From Coriobacteriales bacterium (GTDB lineage: Bacteria > Actinomycetota > Coriobacteriia > Coriobacteriales > UBA8131): DNA of 12,649 bases. The notes under the pieces were generated by a model. The model saw nothing but the letters and a program-made list of their open reading frames with translations. It searched no databases and was not told the DNA's origin. Below are positions 1-6,971 of the stretch, piece by piece. The translations under genes and the position numbers were made by a program. The DNA is taken from the NCBI GenBank assembly GCA_031272005.1, contig JAISUQ010000081.1:1-12649 (forward strand). The letters are read 5' to 3'. The first letter of the stretch is position 1. Each line of letters begins with the position of its first letter.

Positions 1-136
1 CTTAAGGCAACCATTACCACGCCCCTTGCGGTACTGGTTTGCTGACATTAGTTGCCATTCAACCAAAGTAGACCGTCGCAAACATCACCCAATTAGCAGC
101 TTTTTGCAACTTCGCAAAACCTCCACAATTGCCCAG

Positions 137-194
137 GGGAACGCTGATTAATACCAACTACGGCAATCCTGTAGGGGATTCATCAGCGTTTCCC
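137..194. repeat. Imperfect inverted repeat (hairpin, or remnant of a small mobile element)
   Basis: The left arm GGGAACGCTGAT (137-148) is complementary to ATCAGCGTTTCCC (182-194), apart from one extra T in the right arm. The 33-base interior has no coding potential. Ends beginning GGGAA followed by CGCTGAT resemble the terminal repeats of some insertion sequences, so this could be a tiny non-autonomous element or a decayed end pair. No target-site duplication is visible beside it. A plain RNA hairpin is an equally good reading. Confidence 0.5.
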
Positions 195-235
195 GGAGGA
201 TTCCCGATTCCATTTCGCTTCCATTACTGGCAGTG

Positions 236-289
236 AATTTGCCATTCCTCTTGTACTTTTTCGCAAGAGTGATATAGTAGATGGCAATT
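236..289 (+). promoter_or_regulatory. Probable Rrf2-gene promoter with nested inverted-repeat operator
   Basis: A -10-like TATAGT (273-278) lies 16 bases after a weak -35-like TTGTAC (251-256). Two dyads surround it. The outer pair is TTGCCAT (239-245) and ATGGCAA (281-287), extendable to AATT on both sides if one T is bulged. The inner pair is CTCTTG (248-253) and CAAGAG (264-269), which overlaps the -35. Rrf2 regulators commonly repress their own gene, so this is the likely operator; that assignment is inferred from position only. Confidence 0.5.
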
Positions 290-360
290 AACAACCGATC
301 GCGGGGGCCATAGATTCTTTATGGACGGGATGCGCCCTGGCCTGTCCACAAGGAGAGCAA

Positions 361-762
361 ATGAAGATTACCAGAAGGACGGATTACGCAATCCATCTGA
401 TAGCTGACCTCTCTGATCAGCCAGACTCCTGCACAGGCTTGCGCTCGCTGGCCGAGCAACACGGTGTGACCTACGCCTTTGCCCGCACCGTGCAGCAGGG
501 CCTGCTGAAAGCCGGCGTGATAAAAGCCAATCGTGGTATCAATGGTGGCATCAGGCTGGCCAAGCCGTTGGAAGACATCACCTTGTTGGAGGTCTTTGAG
601 GCCGCACAGAACCCCATGGACGTCACCTTCGACAGCGACGACGCCCATTGGTGCAAGTGCGAGGATCACTGCATTACCGAAAAACTCTGGCAGGGCTCAC
701 GCAAGGTCCTCGGCGAGTACCTCTCCGGCATCACGATGGCCGATCTGCTGGCAGGCCGCTGA
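361..762 (+). CDS. Rrf2-family transcriptional regulator, probably iron-sulphur type
   Basis: A 133-residue protein, the usual length for the Rrf2 family (IscR, NsrR, RsrR, CymR). The opening MKITRRTDYAIHLI is the family signature. A winged helix-turn-helix follows: recognition-type segment around residues 27-52 and the wing GINGGIRLAKP at 59-69. A dimerisation helix starts near 73 (ITLLEVFEA). Cysteines at 98, 100 and 104 (CKCEDHC) lie where IscR and NsrR bind a cluster, suggesting sensing of iron-sulphur status, nitric oxide or redox state. Residue 92, the first ligand position in IscR, is serine here. The start has AAGGAG at 350-355, five bases upstream. The gene is a single unit: its own promoter lies upstream and a strong terminator follows. 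The family is certain; the exact signal and targets cannot be read from the sequence. Confidence 0.93.
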   Translation: MKITRRTDYAIHLIADLSDQPDSCTGLRSLAEQHGVTYAFARTVQQGLLKAGVIKANRGINGGIRLAKPLEDITLLEVFEAAQNPMDVTFDSDDAHWCKCEDHCITEKLWQGSRKVLGEYLSGITMADLLAGR

Positions 763-786
763 GGCCAGCACGCAACCGCAACTGCT

Positions 787-815
787 GGGGCGCTGTCAGG
801 CGCCCTTTTTATTTT
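787..815 (+). terminator. Rho-independent terminator of the Rrf2 gene
   Basis: GGGCGC (788-793) pairs with GCGCCC (800-805) around the loop TGTCAG and is followed directly by TTTTTATTTT. It sits 25 bases after the regulator's stop codon. Read on the minus strand the hairpin is not followed by a T-run, so it should serve the plus strand rather than the converging thioesterase gene. Confidence 0.87.
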
Positions 816-837
816 GGGAACCTTTGAGGAAACGTCC

Positions 838-1353
838 TTAAGCCTGGATACTGTTGGGGCATTGGCGCTGGTCGGCGAACCAATCTTCATCGCTCAGGCC
901 GCCCTCGCTGATGGCGTCGACCGGCAGACGGAAGTAGCGGGCGGTGGCCTGGGCGGCCACGGTGCCATCGGGGAGCAGCAACTCACCGGTTCCTTCGAAG
1001 ATACGGGCGCTTTCCTTGGTCAACGTAGCAACGACTTTCAGCGGGCAGCCCAAGGGCACCGGCTGGCGGAACTTGACGTTCAGCTCGATGGTCACTCCGA
1101 AGATTTCCGGATGCTTGACCTGCACAACCCGACCGATAGTCTCATCAAGGATGGCGCTGGTCACGCCGCCGTGCAGGCGACCGGGGTAGCTTTGATGCTC
1201 TTCACTGGGTTCAAAGGTGGCGCAGAGCCGGCCATCGTCAAGCACCAGGAACTGGGCCTTGAGGCTCATGTGGTTCTCTTCTCCGCAGACGAAGCACATC
1301 CGTGAGATGTATTGGCTGCCTGTCACCGGGATTTCGCTCAGTTCGCGGTGCAT
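838..1353 (-). CDS. PaaI-like hotdog-fold (4HBT) thioesterase
   Basis: A 171-residue protein of the 4HBT/PaaI thioesterase superfamily, whose members hydrolyse acyl-CoA or related thioesters in the cytoplasm as dimers or tetramers. The characteristic PGRLHGGVTSAILDE segment (57-71) holds the HGG motif at 61-63 and the conserved acidic pair D70-E71. The beta-sheet core continues through TIELNVKFRQPVPLG. The N-terminal CFVCGEENHMSL (20-31) is the Cys-x-x-Cys-Gly opening found in one PaaI subgroup. The last 25 or so residues are a polar tail outside the fold. The start is supported by AAGGGGG, read on the minus strand (1362-1368), eight bases before the ATG. The gene is monocistronic, convergent with the Rrf2 gene and divergent from the next. 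The substrate cannot be assigned. Family confidence is high. Confidence 0.9.
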   Translation of the reverse strand: MHRELSEIPVTGSQYISRMCFVCGEENHMSLKAQFLVLDDGRLCATFEPSEEHQSYPGRLHGGVTSAILDETIGRVVQVKHPEIFGVTIELNVKFRQPVPLGCPLKVVATLTKESARIFEGTGELLLPDGTVAAQATARYFRLPVDAISEGGLSDEDWFADQRQCPNSIQA

Positions 1354-1391
1354 CTGGTTTTCCCCCTTGCTGTATCATGCTGTAAGTGGTG

Positions 1392-1420
1392 TGGCAAAGC
1401 ACCGCACCGCAGTTTATGAT
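1392..1420 (+). promoter_or_regulatory. Candidate promoter for the unknown gene/dinG unit
   Basis: A good -10-like TATGAT (1415-1420) follows a weak -35-like TGGCAA (1392-1397) at a 17-base spacing, in the divergent gap between the thioesterase and the unknown gene. On the opposite strand TTGCCA overlaps the same bases and could serve the thioesterase. Only the -10 match is strong. Confidence 0.4.
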
Positions 1421-1461
1421 AGCCCATTGAGGAAAAAAATGGCGAGGAAAAGGAGATCGGT

Positions 1462-1992
1462 ATGGTTAAGGATGCAGATATTGAGGAGACCATGGAGCTG
1501 ACCGACGAGAAGATTACCGATCGCGTGGTCTTTTATGCCTTCGACCAGGCTGCCGAGATGCTGCAGGAAGCTGGCGGCTTTGAGCCGTTCACCATTATCC
1601 TCAAAGGCGAGGACCTGTTCATCGAGGAGCATCCCGGCGAGTCAGTGGAGGAGTGCTACGACCTGGCCCGTAAGGAAGTCTTCAAGATGCAGCTGATTGC
1701 CGAGGCCTACGCATTCTGCTACGACGGCTTCGTTGAGCTGGAGGATGGCCCAAGCGACGCCATCATCGTCGAACGGGCTTCCAAAGGTGATGCCCAGGCC
1801 GAGGTGCTGGTGGTGCTCTACCACCAGCATGGCGACCACTATCATTTCGATGAGACCTTCTACAGTATGGGGGAGACCGAGCCTCTGTTCATTGCCGAGG
1901 TGGGGGAGAAGCCCGAGGCCGATGCCGATGCCGCTGCCGATGCCGAGGCCACCGCCGCCGCCGACTCCGCCTCCGACGCCCAGAAGGACTGA
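1462..1992 (+). CDS. Acidic protein of unknown function, first gene of the dinG unit
   Basis: I do not recognise this 176-residue protein. Residues 1-145 look like a compact mixed alpha/beta domain with no signal peptide or membrane segment: DRVVFYAFDQAAEMLQEAG and EECYDLARKEVFKMQLIAEAY read as helices, while FTIILKGEDLFI and AEVLVVLYHQ read as strands. A His-rich turn HQHGDHYHFDE lies near 122-132. The protein is strongly acidic. From about 150 it becomes an Ala/Asp/Glu tail encoded by GATGCC-type repeats (about 1915-1980), probably disordered. AAGGAG (1450-1455) stands six bases before the ATG; an internal ATG at 1492 is less well placed. Its stop codon is six bases from the start of the dinG gene and in the same frame, so the two are almost certainly co-transcribed and perhaps functionally linked. 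Confidence 0.75.
   Translation: MVKDADIEETMELTDEKITDRVVFYAFDQAAEMLQEAGGFEPFTIILKGEDLFIEEHPGESVEECYDLARKEVFKMQLIAEAYAFCYDGFVELEDGPSDAIIVERASKGDAQAEVLVVLYHQHGDHYHFDETFYSMGETEPLFIAEVGEKPEADADAAADAEATAAADSASDAQKD
1984..1988 (+). promoter_or_regulatory. Ribosome site supporting the TTG start of dinG
   Basis: AAGGA lies inside the last codons of the upstream gene, ten bases before the TTG at 1999. It favours TTG 1999 over the later in-frame GTG 2101 and ATG 2104, whose nearest purine-rich site (GAGG, 2086-2089) is weak and distant. Translation is probably coupled to that of the upstream gene. Confidence 0.5.
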
Positions 1993-1998
1993 TCCTCC

Positions 1999-4905
1999 TT
2001 GCCCTCCGAGCTGAGCGACCTGCTGATACCCGGAACCGATGCCGACGTCATAGCCCGCTACGCCAGTCTGTCGGAGCGGGCCCGCGAGGCGACCTTCGGC
2101 GTGATGGAGGAGGAATACGTCGTCTGCGACACCGAGACAACCGGGTTCACGCCCGGGAAGGACTCGCTGATTGAGGTTGCCGCCGCCATCATCTGTGGGC
2201 CGCAAATCCTGCAGCGCTTCTCCACCTTTGTGAATCCGGGCCAGCCGATACCGGAGTTCATCACCGAGCTGACCGGCATCAGCGACGCTGACGTGCAAGG
2301 CGCCCCAACGGCGGCTGAGGCTGTAGCCGCGTTGGCGGATTTTGCCGGCGAGCGACCGATAATCGCCCACAATGCGGCCTTTGACCAGGCCTTCATCAGC
2401 GCTTCTGCTCCGCCGGGGACAACAATTGGGCATATATCGCGTTGGATAGACTCCCTGGAGCTGGCCCGTATCGCCTTGCCGCGTCTGCGTGAGCACAAAC
2501 TGGAGAGCCTGAGCCGGGCGTTTGGGGTCTACCCCTCCAGCCACAGGGCCATCGACGACGTGGAGGCGCTCTGTGGGCTGTGGCGTATCCTGCTGGTGGC
2601 CATCAGCGATCTGCCGAGCGGACTGCCCGCATTGCTGGCCGAGTTGTTTGCGCCTACCGACTGGCCACTGCGCCCGGTATTGCGGCAGGTGGCTGGAGCC
2701 ACGGGAGCCACCAGCAGCGACTTTTCGCTCGCTGCTGCCCGGCGGGCCAGGGAAGGTATCCAGGTGCGCCAGCGTAAGTATGACGCCGAAGACATCGCTG
2801 CGGGTATCAGCTTGAAATCGATGACGACTGAGGAACTGGAGCAGGCATACTCCGCCAGCGGCCTGCTGGCGGCGATGTACGAGGGCTTTGAGCCGCGTCC
2901 GGAGCAGCTGTTGATGGCGGGCGAGGTGGCCGCCGCCCTGGGCTCCCAGACCCATCGGGTCATTGAGGCCGGTACCGGCGTGGGCAAGTCCATGGCCTAT
3001 CTGTTGCCCTTGGCTCTGTTTGCCCAGCGCAATGAAGTCATCGGCGGGGTGGCGACCAAGACCAACGCTTTGCTGGATCAGCTGATGTACAACGAGCTGC
3101 CGCGTCTGGATGCCGCATTGGCGGCCCAGCCGGGGGGGCGCAGAATCAGCTATGTGGCGCTGAAAGGCTACGACCATTATCCCTGTCTGCGCAAGTTGAG
3201 CAAGCTCAGTCGAGAGGAGCGGCGCTTCGATTCGGGGGCGGCGCCTACCACGCTGGCCATGCTGCTCTCGCACGTCTGCCAGAGCGCCCGTGGCGACCTC
3301 GACCCGCTGGTGCTCAACTGGCGCGAGCTGCCGCGCTGGGAGGCTGTGGCCAACGCTGAGGACTGTCTGCGCCACAAATGTCGCTACTACCAGCACTGCC
3401 TGCTGCATGGTGCCCGCCGGGCAGCCGCCGACGCCGACATCGTCGTCACCAACCATGCCCTGCTGTTCTGCGACGTCCTGGCCGATGGCGGTATCCTGCC
3501 GCCCTGTCGGCAGTGGGTGGTGGATGAGGCCCACGCCGTGGAAGCCGAAGCCCGACAGCAGTTCAATCTGGTCGTCGAAGCCCGCTCACTGACGTCGGCG
3601 CTGGACGGCCTGCTGCACACCGGCGGCGCCCTGAACCTCCTGCGTAAAGCGGCCGAAGGCCTCAACGGCGCCAGCCTGCTGCTCGGGCGCATTGATGCCG
3701 CCAGCGCTGAGGCGCAGGCTCTGCTGGTGATTGCCGACTCTTTTTTCTCCAGCGTCAAAGAGCTGATTGCCGTCGCCGAGAAGAGCAGTTACGATCGCGT
3801 GGAGCTGTGGATCAGCGCAGCCGTGCGCGACAGCGGCCCTTGGGGCGCACTGGCTTCGCTGGGCGGCTCGCTGGCCAAGCGGTTGGAGCAGCTGTGCAAC
3901 AACTGCCGAGAGATTATCTCACTTTGCGTACAATTTGCCGAGTTGGAGGAGGCGCAGGTGAATCTGGCCGGTCTGTACGCCGAGCTCAGACAGCAACTGG
4001 ACGCTCTGGTGCTGATCATCGGTGGCGATGATCAGGATTACGTCTACCATGCCGACCTCGATCGCCGAGAGCAGACCCGTACCGATCGCCTGATTGCCTC
4101 GCGCATCGACATCGGGGCGCTGTTGGCCGAACGCCTCTATCCGGCCTGCATGAGCGTCATTTACACCTCGGCCACGCTGGCTGCCGGGGAGAGCTTTGAC
4201 TACTTCCTGCGCAGCAGCGGCCTGGGAGCCCTGGCTGCAGAACTGTATCGCACGGTGCGTTTTGATTCCAGCTACGATTTTGAGACCAACATGGCCGTCT
4301 ATCTGCCAACCGACATGCCGGAGCCCAATACCCCGGGGTATCACGACGCTTTGGAGGAGTTGCTGCTGGCGGTGCATCGTTCGCTGGGCGGCTCGACGTT
4401 GACGCTGTTCACCAACCGTCGGGATATGGAGCGGCTCTATCAGAGCCTCAAGCCGCAGTTGGAGGCAGCCGGCATCAATCTGCGTTGTCAGTTCAGGGGC
4501 TTCTCGGCCCGGCGGCTGCGCGATGAGTTTTTGGCCAACGAGAGCCTCAGCCTGTTTGCCCTGCGCTCCTTTTGGGAGGGCTTTGACGCTCCCGGTGACA
4601 CGCTGCGCTGCGTTATCATCCCCAAGCTGCCCTTCGGCCGTCCGACCGACCCTCTGCTCCAGGAGCGCCAGCTGCGCGAGCGCGACGTCTGGCGCAACTA
4701 TGTGTTGCCGGAGGCGGTTATCGACCTCAAACAGGCGGCGGGCCGGCTGATCCGCTCCTCCACCGATCATGGCGCCCTGATCCTGGCGGACTCCCGTCTG
4801 CTCAGCAAATGGTACGGAAAGGTCTTTCTGGCTGCCCTGCCCTCCCAGCAGCGCCACCCCCTGACAATTGCCGAGATAGCCCAGAGCCTGAGCGCCGGCG
4901 TCTGA
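1999..4905 (+). CDS. dinG: DinG-family helicase with N-terminal DEDDh (DnaQ-like) exonuclease
   Basis: A 968-residue two-part enzyme. Residues about 40-195 form a DnaQ-like 3'-5' exonuclease: D44 and E46 (CDTETTG), D129 (AHNAAFD) and H182/D187 (HRAIDD) complete the DEDDh set. The rest is an XPD/DinG superfamily 2 helicase: Q-motif region at 297-303, Walker A EAGTGVGKS (323-331), DEAH box (509-512), TSATL (723-727) and motif VI QAAGRLIR (912-919). Cysteines 396, 456, 461 and 467 are spaced like the four iron-sulphur ligands of XPD and E. coli DinG. The expected role is unwinding or trimming damaged DNA, R-loops or forked structures. The start is taken as TTG 1999, six bases after the preceding stop; GTG 2101 is an alternative that would still keep D44. 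Residues 1-39 match no domain I know. The family call is very secure; the activities are inferred from motifs. Confidence 0.95.
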   Translation: MPSELSDLLIPGTDADVIARYASLSERAREATFGVMEEEYVVCDTETTGFTPGKDSLIEVAAAIICGPQILQRFSTFVNPGQPIPEFITELTGISDADVQGAPTAAEAVAALADFAGERPIIAHNAAFDQAFISASAPPGTTIGHISRWIDSLELARIALPRLREHKLESLSRAFGVYPSSHRAIDDVEALCGLWRILLVAISDLPSGLPALLAELFAPTDWPLRPVLRQVAGATGATSSDFSLAAARRAREGIQVRQRKYDAEDIAAGISLKSMTTEELEQAYSASGLLAAMYEGFEPRPEQLLMAGEVAAALGSQTHRVIEAGTGVGKSMAYLLPLALFAQRNEVIGGVATKTNALLDQLMYNELPRLDAALAAQPGGRRISYVALKGYDHYPCLRKLSKLSREERRFDSGAAPTTLAMLLSHVCQSARGDLDPLVLNWRELPRWEAVANAEDCLRHKCRYYQHCLLHGARRAAADADIVVTNHALLFCDVLADGGILPPCRQWVVDEAHAVEAEARQQFNLVVEARSLTSALDGLLHTGGALNLLRKAAEGLNGASLLLGRIDAASAEAQALLVIADSFFSSVKELIAVAEKSSYDRVELWISAAVRDSGPWGALASLGGSLAKRLEQLCNNCREIISLCVQFAELEEAQVNLAGLYAELRQQLDALVLIIGGDDQDYVYHADLDRREQTRTDRLIASRIDIGALLAERLYPACMSVIYTSATLAAGESFDYFLRSSGLGALAAELYRTVRFDSSYDFETNMAVYLPTDMPEPNTPGYHDALEELLLAVHRSLGGSTLTLFTNRRDMERLYQSLKPQLEAAGINLRCQFRGFSARRLRDEFLANESLSLFALRSFWEGFDAPGDTLRCVIIPKLPFGRPTDPLLQERQLRERDVWRNYVLPEAVIDLKQAAGRLIRSSTDHGALILADSRLLSKWYGKVFLAALPSQQRHPLTIAEIAQSLSAGV

Positions 4906-4966
4906 AAGTTATTGTATGATGAACAGTGGCTGGCCATGGGGCTGGCCCTGTGAGTTGGCGAGTATC

Positions 4967-4971
4967 GGAGG
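4967..4971 (+). promoter_or_regulatory. Ribosome site fixing the purD start
   Basis: GGAGG, within GGAGGGAG, lies seven bases before the ATG at 4979. The longer reading frame starting at ATG 4916 has no such site, and it would add 21 residues ahead of the invariant N-terminal glycine motif. Confidence 0.8.
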
Positions 4972-4978
4972 GAGCGGC

Positions 4979-6262
4979 ATGGACGTACTGGTATTGGGCA
5001 GCGGCGGACGCGAGCATGCTATTGTAAGCTCATTGGCAGCTTCTCCCAGGCGAGGAATCATCTACGTGGCGCCGGGTAATGGTGGTTCTGCACCTGGTGC
5101 GGTCAATGTGGATCTGGACATCAATGATGCGACGGCGGTGGTCGACTATGCCCGCCGCAATGAGGTGGAGCTGGTGGTCATCGGCCCGGAGGCGCCGCTG
5201 GTGGCTGGCGTGGCCGATGCCGTGCGAGCGGCCGGCATCCTCTGCTTTGGGCCGGGCGCCAGGGGGGCGCAGATGGAGGGCAGCAAGCAATTCTCCAAGG
5301 AATTCATGCAGCGCCACAATATCCCCACTGCTGCATTTGGCTCCTTTACCAGCGCCGATGCAGCCTATGAATACCTGGAGCAGGTGGGTGCGCCGATTGT
5401 TGTCAAAGCCGACGGTCTGGCCGCCGGCAAGGGCGTGACCGTGGCCGAGGATCTGGAGCAGGCCCGCCAGGCGGTGCAGGAATGCTTTGCCGGCCGCTTC
5501 GGCGATGCCGGGGCCAGGGTGGTCATTGAGGAGTGCATGAGCGGCCCGGAGTGCTCGCTTCTGGTGTTTACGGACGGCCACCATGTGCTGCCGATGGCAC
5601 CGGCTCAGGACCACAAGCGGGCCTATGACGGCGATACGGGCCCCAATACCGGCGGCATGGGCGTCTACTCACCGGTACCAATCGTCACTGATGACGAATA
5701 TGCTACCATGCTAACATTGATGGAGCAGACCGTAGCCGGTCTGGCGGCCGACGGCATCGACTATCGGGGCGTGCTCTATGGTGGCTTCATGCTCACCGCC
5801 GACGGCCCGAAGGTCCTGGAGTTCAATGCCCGCTTCGGCGACCCGGAGACCCAGGTGATCCTGCCGCGTTTGCGCAGCGACCTGCTGGACGTGATGGTAG
5901 CCGTAGCCCGCGGCGACGTTGGCCACATCGAGCTGGTTTGGCGCGATGATTGGGCAGTCAGCGTGGTGTTGGCCTCGGAAGGTTATCCCGGCGATTATCG
6001 CAAGGGCCTGCCGATCAGCGGCATTGCGGATGCTGCGGCGTTGTGCGGGGTCACCGTCTATCATGCCGGCACCCGGCGCCTGGCCGACGGCACGGTGCTG
6101 ACCAACGGCGGCCGGGTACTCAACGTCACCGCCCTGGGCAGCAGTTTTGAGCAGGCCCAGAGCAAGGCCTACCAGGCTGTAGAGCTGATAGATTTTGAGG
6201 GCAAGCAATATCGCACAGACATCGGCGCCCGAGCCCTGCGCGGCCGCGCAGCCTGGAGCTGA
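4979..6262 (+). CDS. purD: Phosphoribosylamine-glycine ligase (GAR synthetase)
   Basis: A 427-residue cytoplasmic ATP-grasp enzyme. It joins 5-phosphoribosylamine and glycine using ATP to make glycinamide ribonucleotide, the second step of de novo purine synthesis. The N-terminal glycine motif GSGGREHA is at 7-14. PEAPLVAGVAD follows, then the ATP-grasp segment IVVKADGLAAGKGV, GPNTGGMG at 221-228, and the metal/ATP-binding LEFNARFGDPE ending at residue 290. Length and motif order match the monofunctional bacterial enzyme, with no fusion to PurN or PurM. I start it at ATG 4979 rather than the upstream in-frame ATG 4916 because GGAGG stands seven bases before it and the family begins directly with the beta strand VLVLGSGG. 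It lies 73 bases after dinG, so it may share that transcript or use its own promoter. Confidence 0.97.
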   Translation: MDVLVLGSGGREHAIVSSLAASPRRGIIYVAPGNGGSAPGAVNVDLDINDATAVVDYARRNEVELVVIGPEAPLVAGVADAVRAAGILCFGPGARGAQMEGSKQFSKEFMQRHNIPTAAFGSFTSADAAYEYLEQVGAPIVVKADGLAAGKGVTVAEDLEQARQAVQECFAGRFGDAGARVVIEECMSGPECSLLVFTDGHHVLPMAPAQDHKRAYDGDTGPNTGGMGVYSPVPIVTDDEYATMLTLMEQTVAGLAADGIDYRGVLYGGFMLTADGPKVLEFNARFGDPETQVILPRLRSDLLDVMVAVARGDVGHIELVWRDDWAVSVVLASEGYPGDYRKGLPISGIADAAALCGVTVYHAGTRRLADGTVLTNGGRVLNVTALGSSFEQAQSKAYQAVELIDFEGKQYRTDIGARALRGRAAWS

Positions 6263-6304
6263 GGCTTAAACCCGGGAGCACCGATTGGATGGCTGCGCCC
6301 GCGG

Positions 6305-6325
6305 GGGCGGGTTTTGGGCCCGCCC
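6305..6325. terminator. GC-rich hairpin between convergent genes (possible terminator)
   Basis: GGGCGGG (6305-6311) pairs perfectly with CCCGCCC (6319-6325) around a seven-base TTTTGGG loop. It lies between the ends of purD and the converging kinase-like gene, where a terminator is expected. No T-run follows on either strand, so it is not a classic rho-independent terminator. Confidence 0.35.
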
Positions 6326-6327
6326 AC

Positions 6328-6353
6328 AGGCTTCAGGCCCAGGCTTCAGGCCC
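6328..6353. repeat. Perfect tandem duplication of a 13-bp unit
   Basis: AGGCTTCAGGCCC occurs at 6328-6340 and again, directly abutting, at 6341-6353. The duplication is non-coding and lies in the gap between purD and the kinase-like gene. It looks like a slippage product. Confidence 0.85.
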
Positions 6354-6368
6354 GCCCATGGGGCAGAC

Positions 6369-6971
6369 TCAGAGCCGGGCAATCGCGCAGATTATCTCCG
6401 CCGAAAGCTCGATACCAAAGGTGGAGCTGGACAGCACCAGATCGTAGTTGGCCGCTTCGCCCCAGCGCTTGTTGGTGTGCTGTTCGTAGTAGGCCGACCG
6501 GTCCTTGTCGGTCTTGCGGATGCGCGCCAGTGCCTCCTTCTCCTCGATGTTGTTGCGGGCCATGACCCGCTGCAGGCGGCTGGCGGCATCGGCGATGATG
6601 AAGACATTCAGGGTATCGGCATAATCAGCCAGGAAGTAATCGGCGCAGTGTCCGACGATGACGCATTTGCCCTGCTCGCCAAGGCTTTTTATGGCTCGTG
6701 ACTGGGCCAGGAATATCCGCTCGGCCAAAGGCAGGGTATCCTCATCGGCGCCGGTGGCGTTGACAGCAAAGGTCAGCAGGCTGGAGAGCTTGCCCATCGC
6801 TCCTTCGCCCTGGCGGCTGACCAGGCCCACGTCCATACTGCCTTCATCGGCGATACGCCGGATCAGCTCCTTGTCGTAGTAGGCAAAGCCCAGGTCGGAA
6901 GCTACTTTTTCGGCAATCTCGCGACCGCCGCTGCCATACTGTCTGCTGATGGTGATAATCTGTCGGGCCAT
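6369..6971 (-). CDS. Cytidylate kinase-like (Cytidylate_kin2) P-loop protein
   Basis: A 200-residue protein of the Cytidylate_kin2 family, distant relatives of CMP kinase. The opening IITISRQYGSGGREIAEKVASDLGF contains the P-loop variant GSGGREIA (13-20), followed by YYDKELI. Further family landmarks are VIVGHCADYFL (104-114), the arginine-rich lid-like stretch ARIRKTDKDRSAYYEQHTNKRWG, and the closing YDLVLSSSTFGIE. Where relatives usually carry Gly-Arg-Cys-Ala-Asp-Tyr, this one has His at 108. The family is widespread, often in several copies per genome, and its true phosphate acceptor is generally unproven, so it is not called cmk. CCTCCT on the plus strand (6981-6986) is an AGGAGG ribosome site nine bases before the ATG. 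The gene is transcribed alone, towards purD. Confidence 0.9.
   Translation of the reverse strand: MARQIITISRQYGSGGREIAEKVASDLGFAYYDKELIRRIADEGSMDVGLVSRQGEGAMGKLSSLLTFAVNATGADEDTLPLAERIFLAQSRAIKSLGEQGKCVIVGHCADYFLADYADTLNVFIIADAASRLQRVMARNNIEEKEALARIRKTDKDRSAYYEQHTNKRWGEAANYDLVLSSSTFGIELSAEIICAIARL

Larger units (their letters stand above)
1..360. other. Gene-free leader region upstream of the Rrf2 gene
   Basis: No open reading frame here has a plausible start, ribosome site and protein-like sequence, and the stretch looks more A+T-rich than the genes that follow. It holds a 12-bp imperfect inverted repeat (137-194), a short TTTTGC/GCAAAA dyad (102-119), two copies of the nonamer TTGCCATTC (52-60 and 239-247), and a probable promoter with nested inverted repeats (236-289). 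A short reading frame from the ATG at 321 runs out of frame into the regulator and has no ribosome site, so it is not called. Confidence 0.7.

Noticed and set aside
1..360. IscR-type binding site or riboswitch in the leader
   Set aside because: No match to the known IscR or NsrR consensus, nor to a riboswitch core I can recognise; only the simple dyads described are visible.
1642..3534. Long 630-residue reading frame on the minus strand
   Set aside because: It lies antisense to the unknown gene and dinG, both well supported. Its product is Gly/Gln/His-rich with no domain, a usual shadow of GC-rich codon bias.
3919..4857. 312-residue reading frame on the minus strand
   Set aside because: It is a shadow of the dinG helicase core, where motifs TSATL and QAAGRLIR are in the plus frame.
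4928..4947. Terminator between dinG and purD
   Set aside because: GGCCA/TGGCC makes only a five-pair stem and no T-run follows; GGCTGGCC is just a short direct repeat.
4916..4978. Longer N-terminus for purD
   Set aside because: ATG 4916 lacks a ribosome site and would add a Trp/Pro-rich 21-residue extension before the family's first beta strand; ATG 4979 has GGAGG at the right distance.
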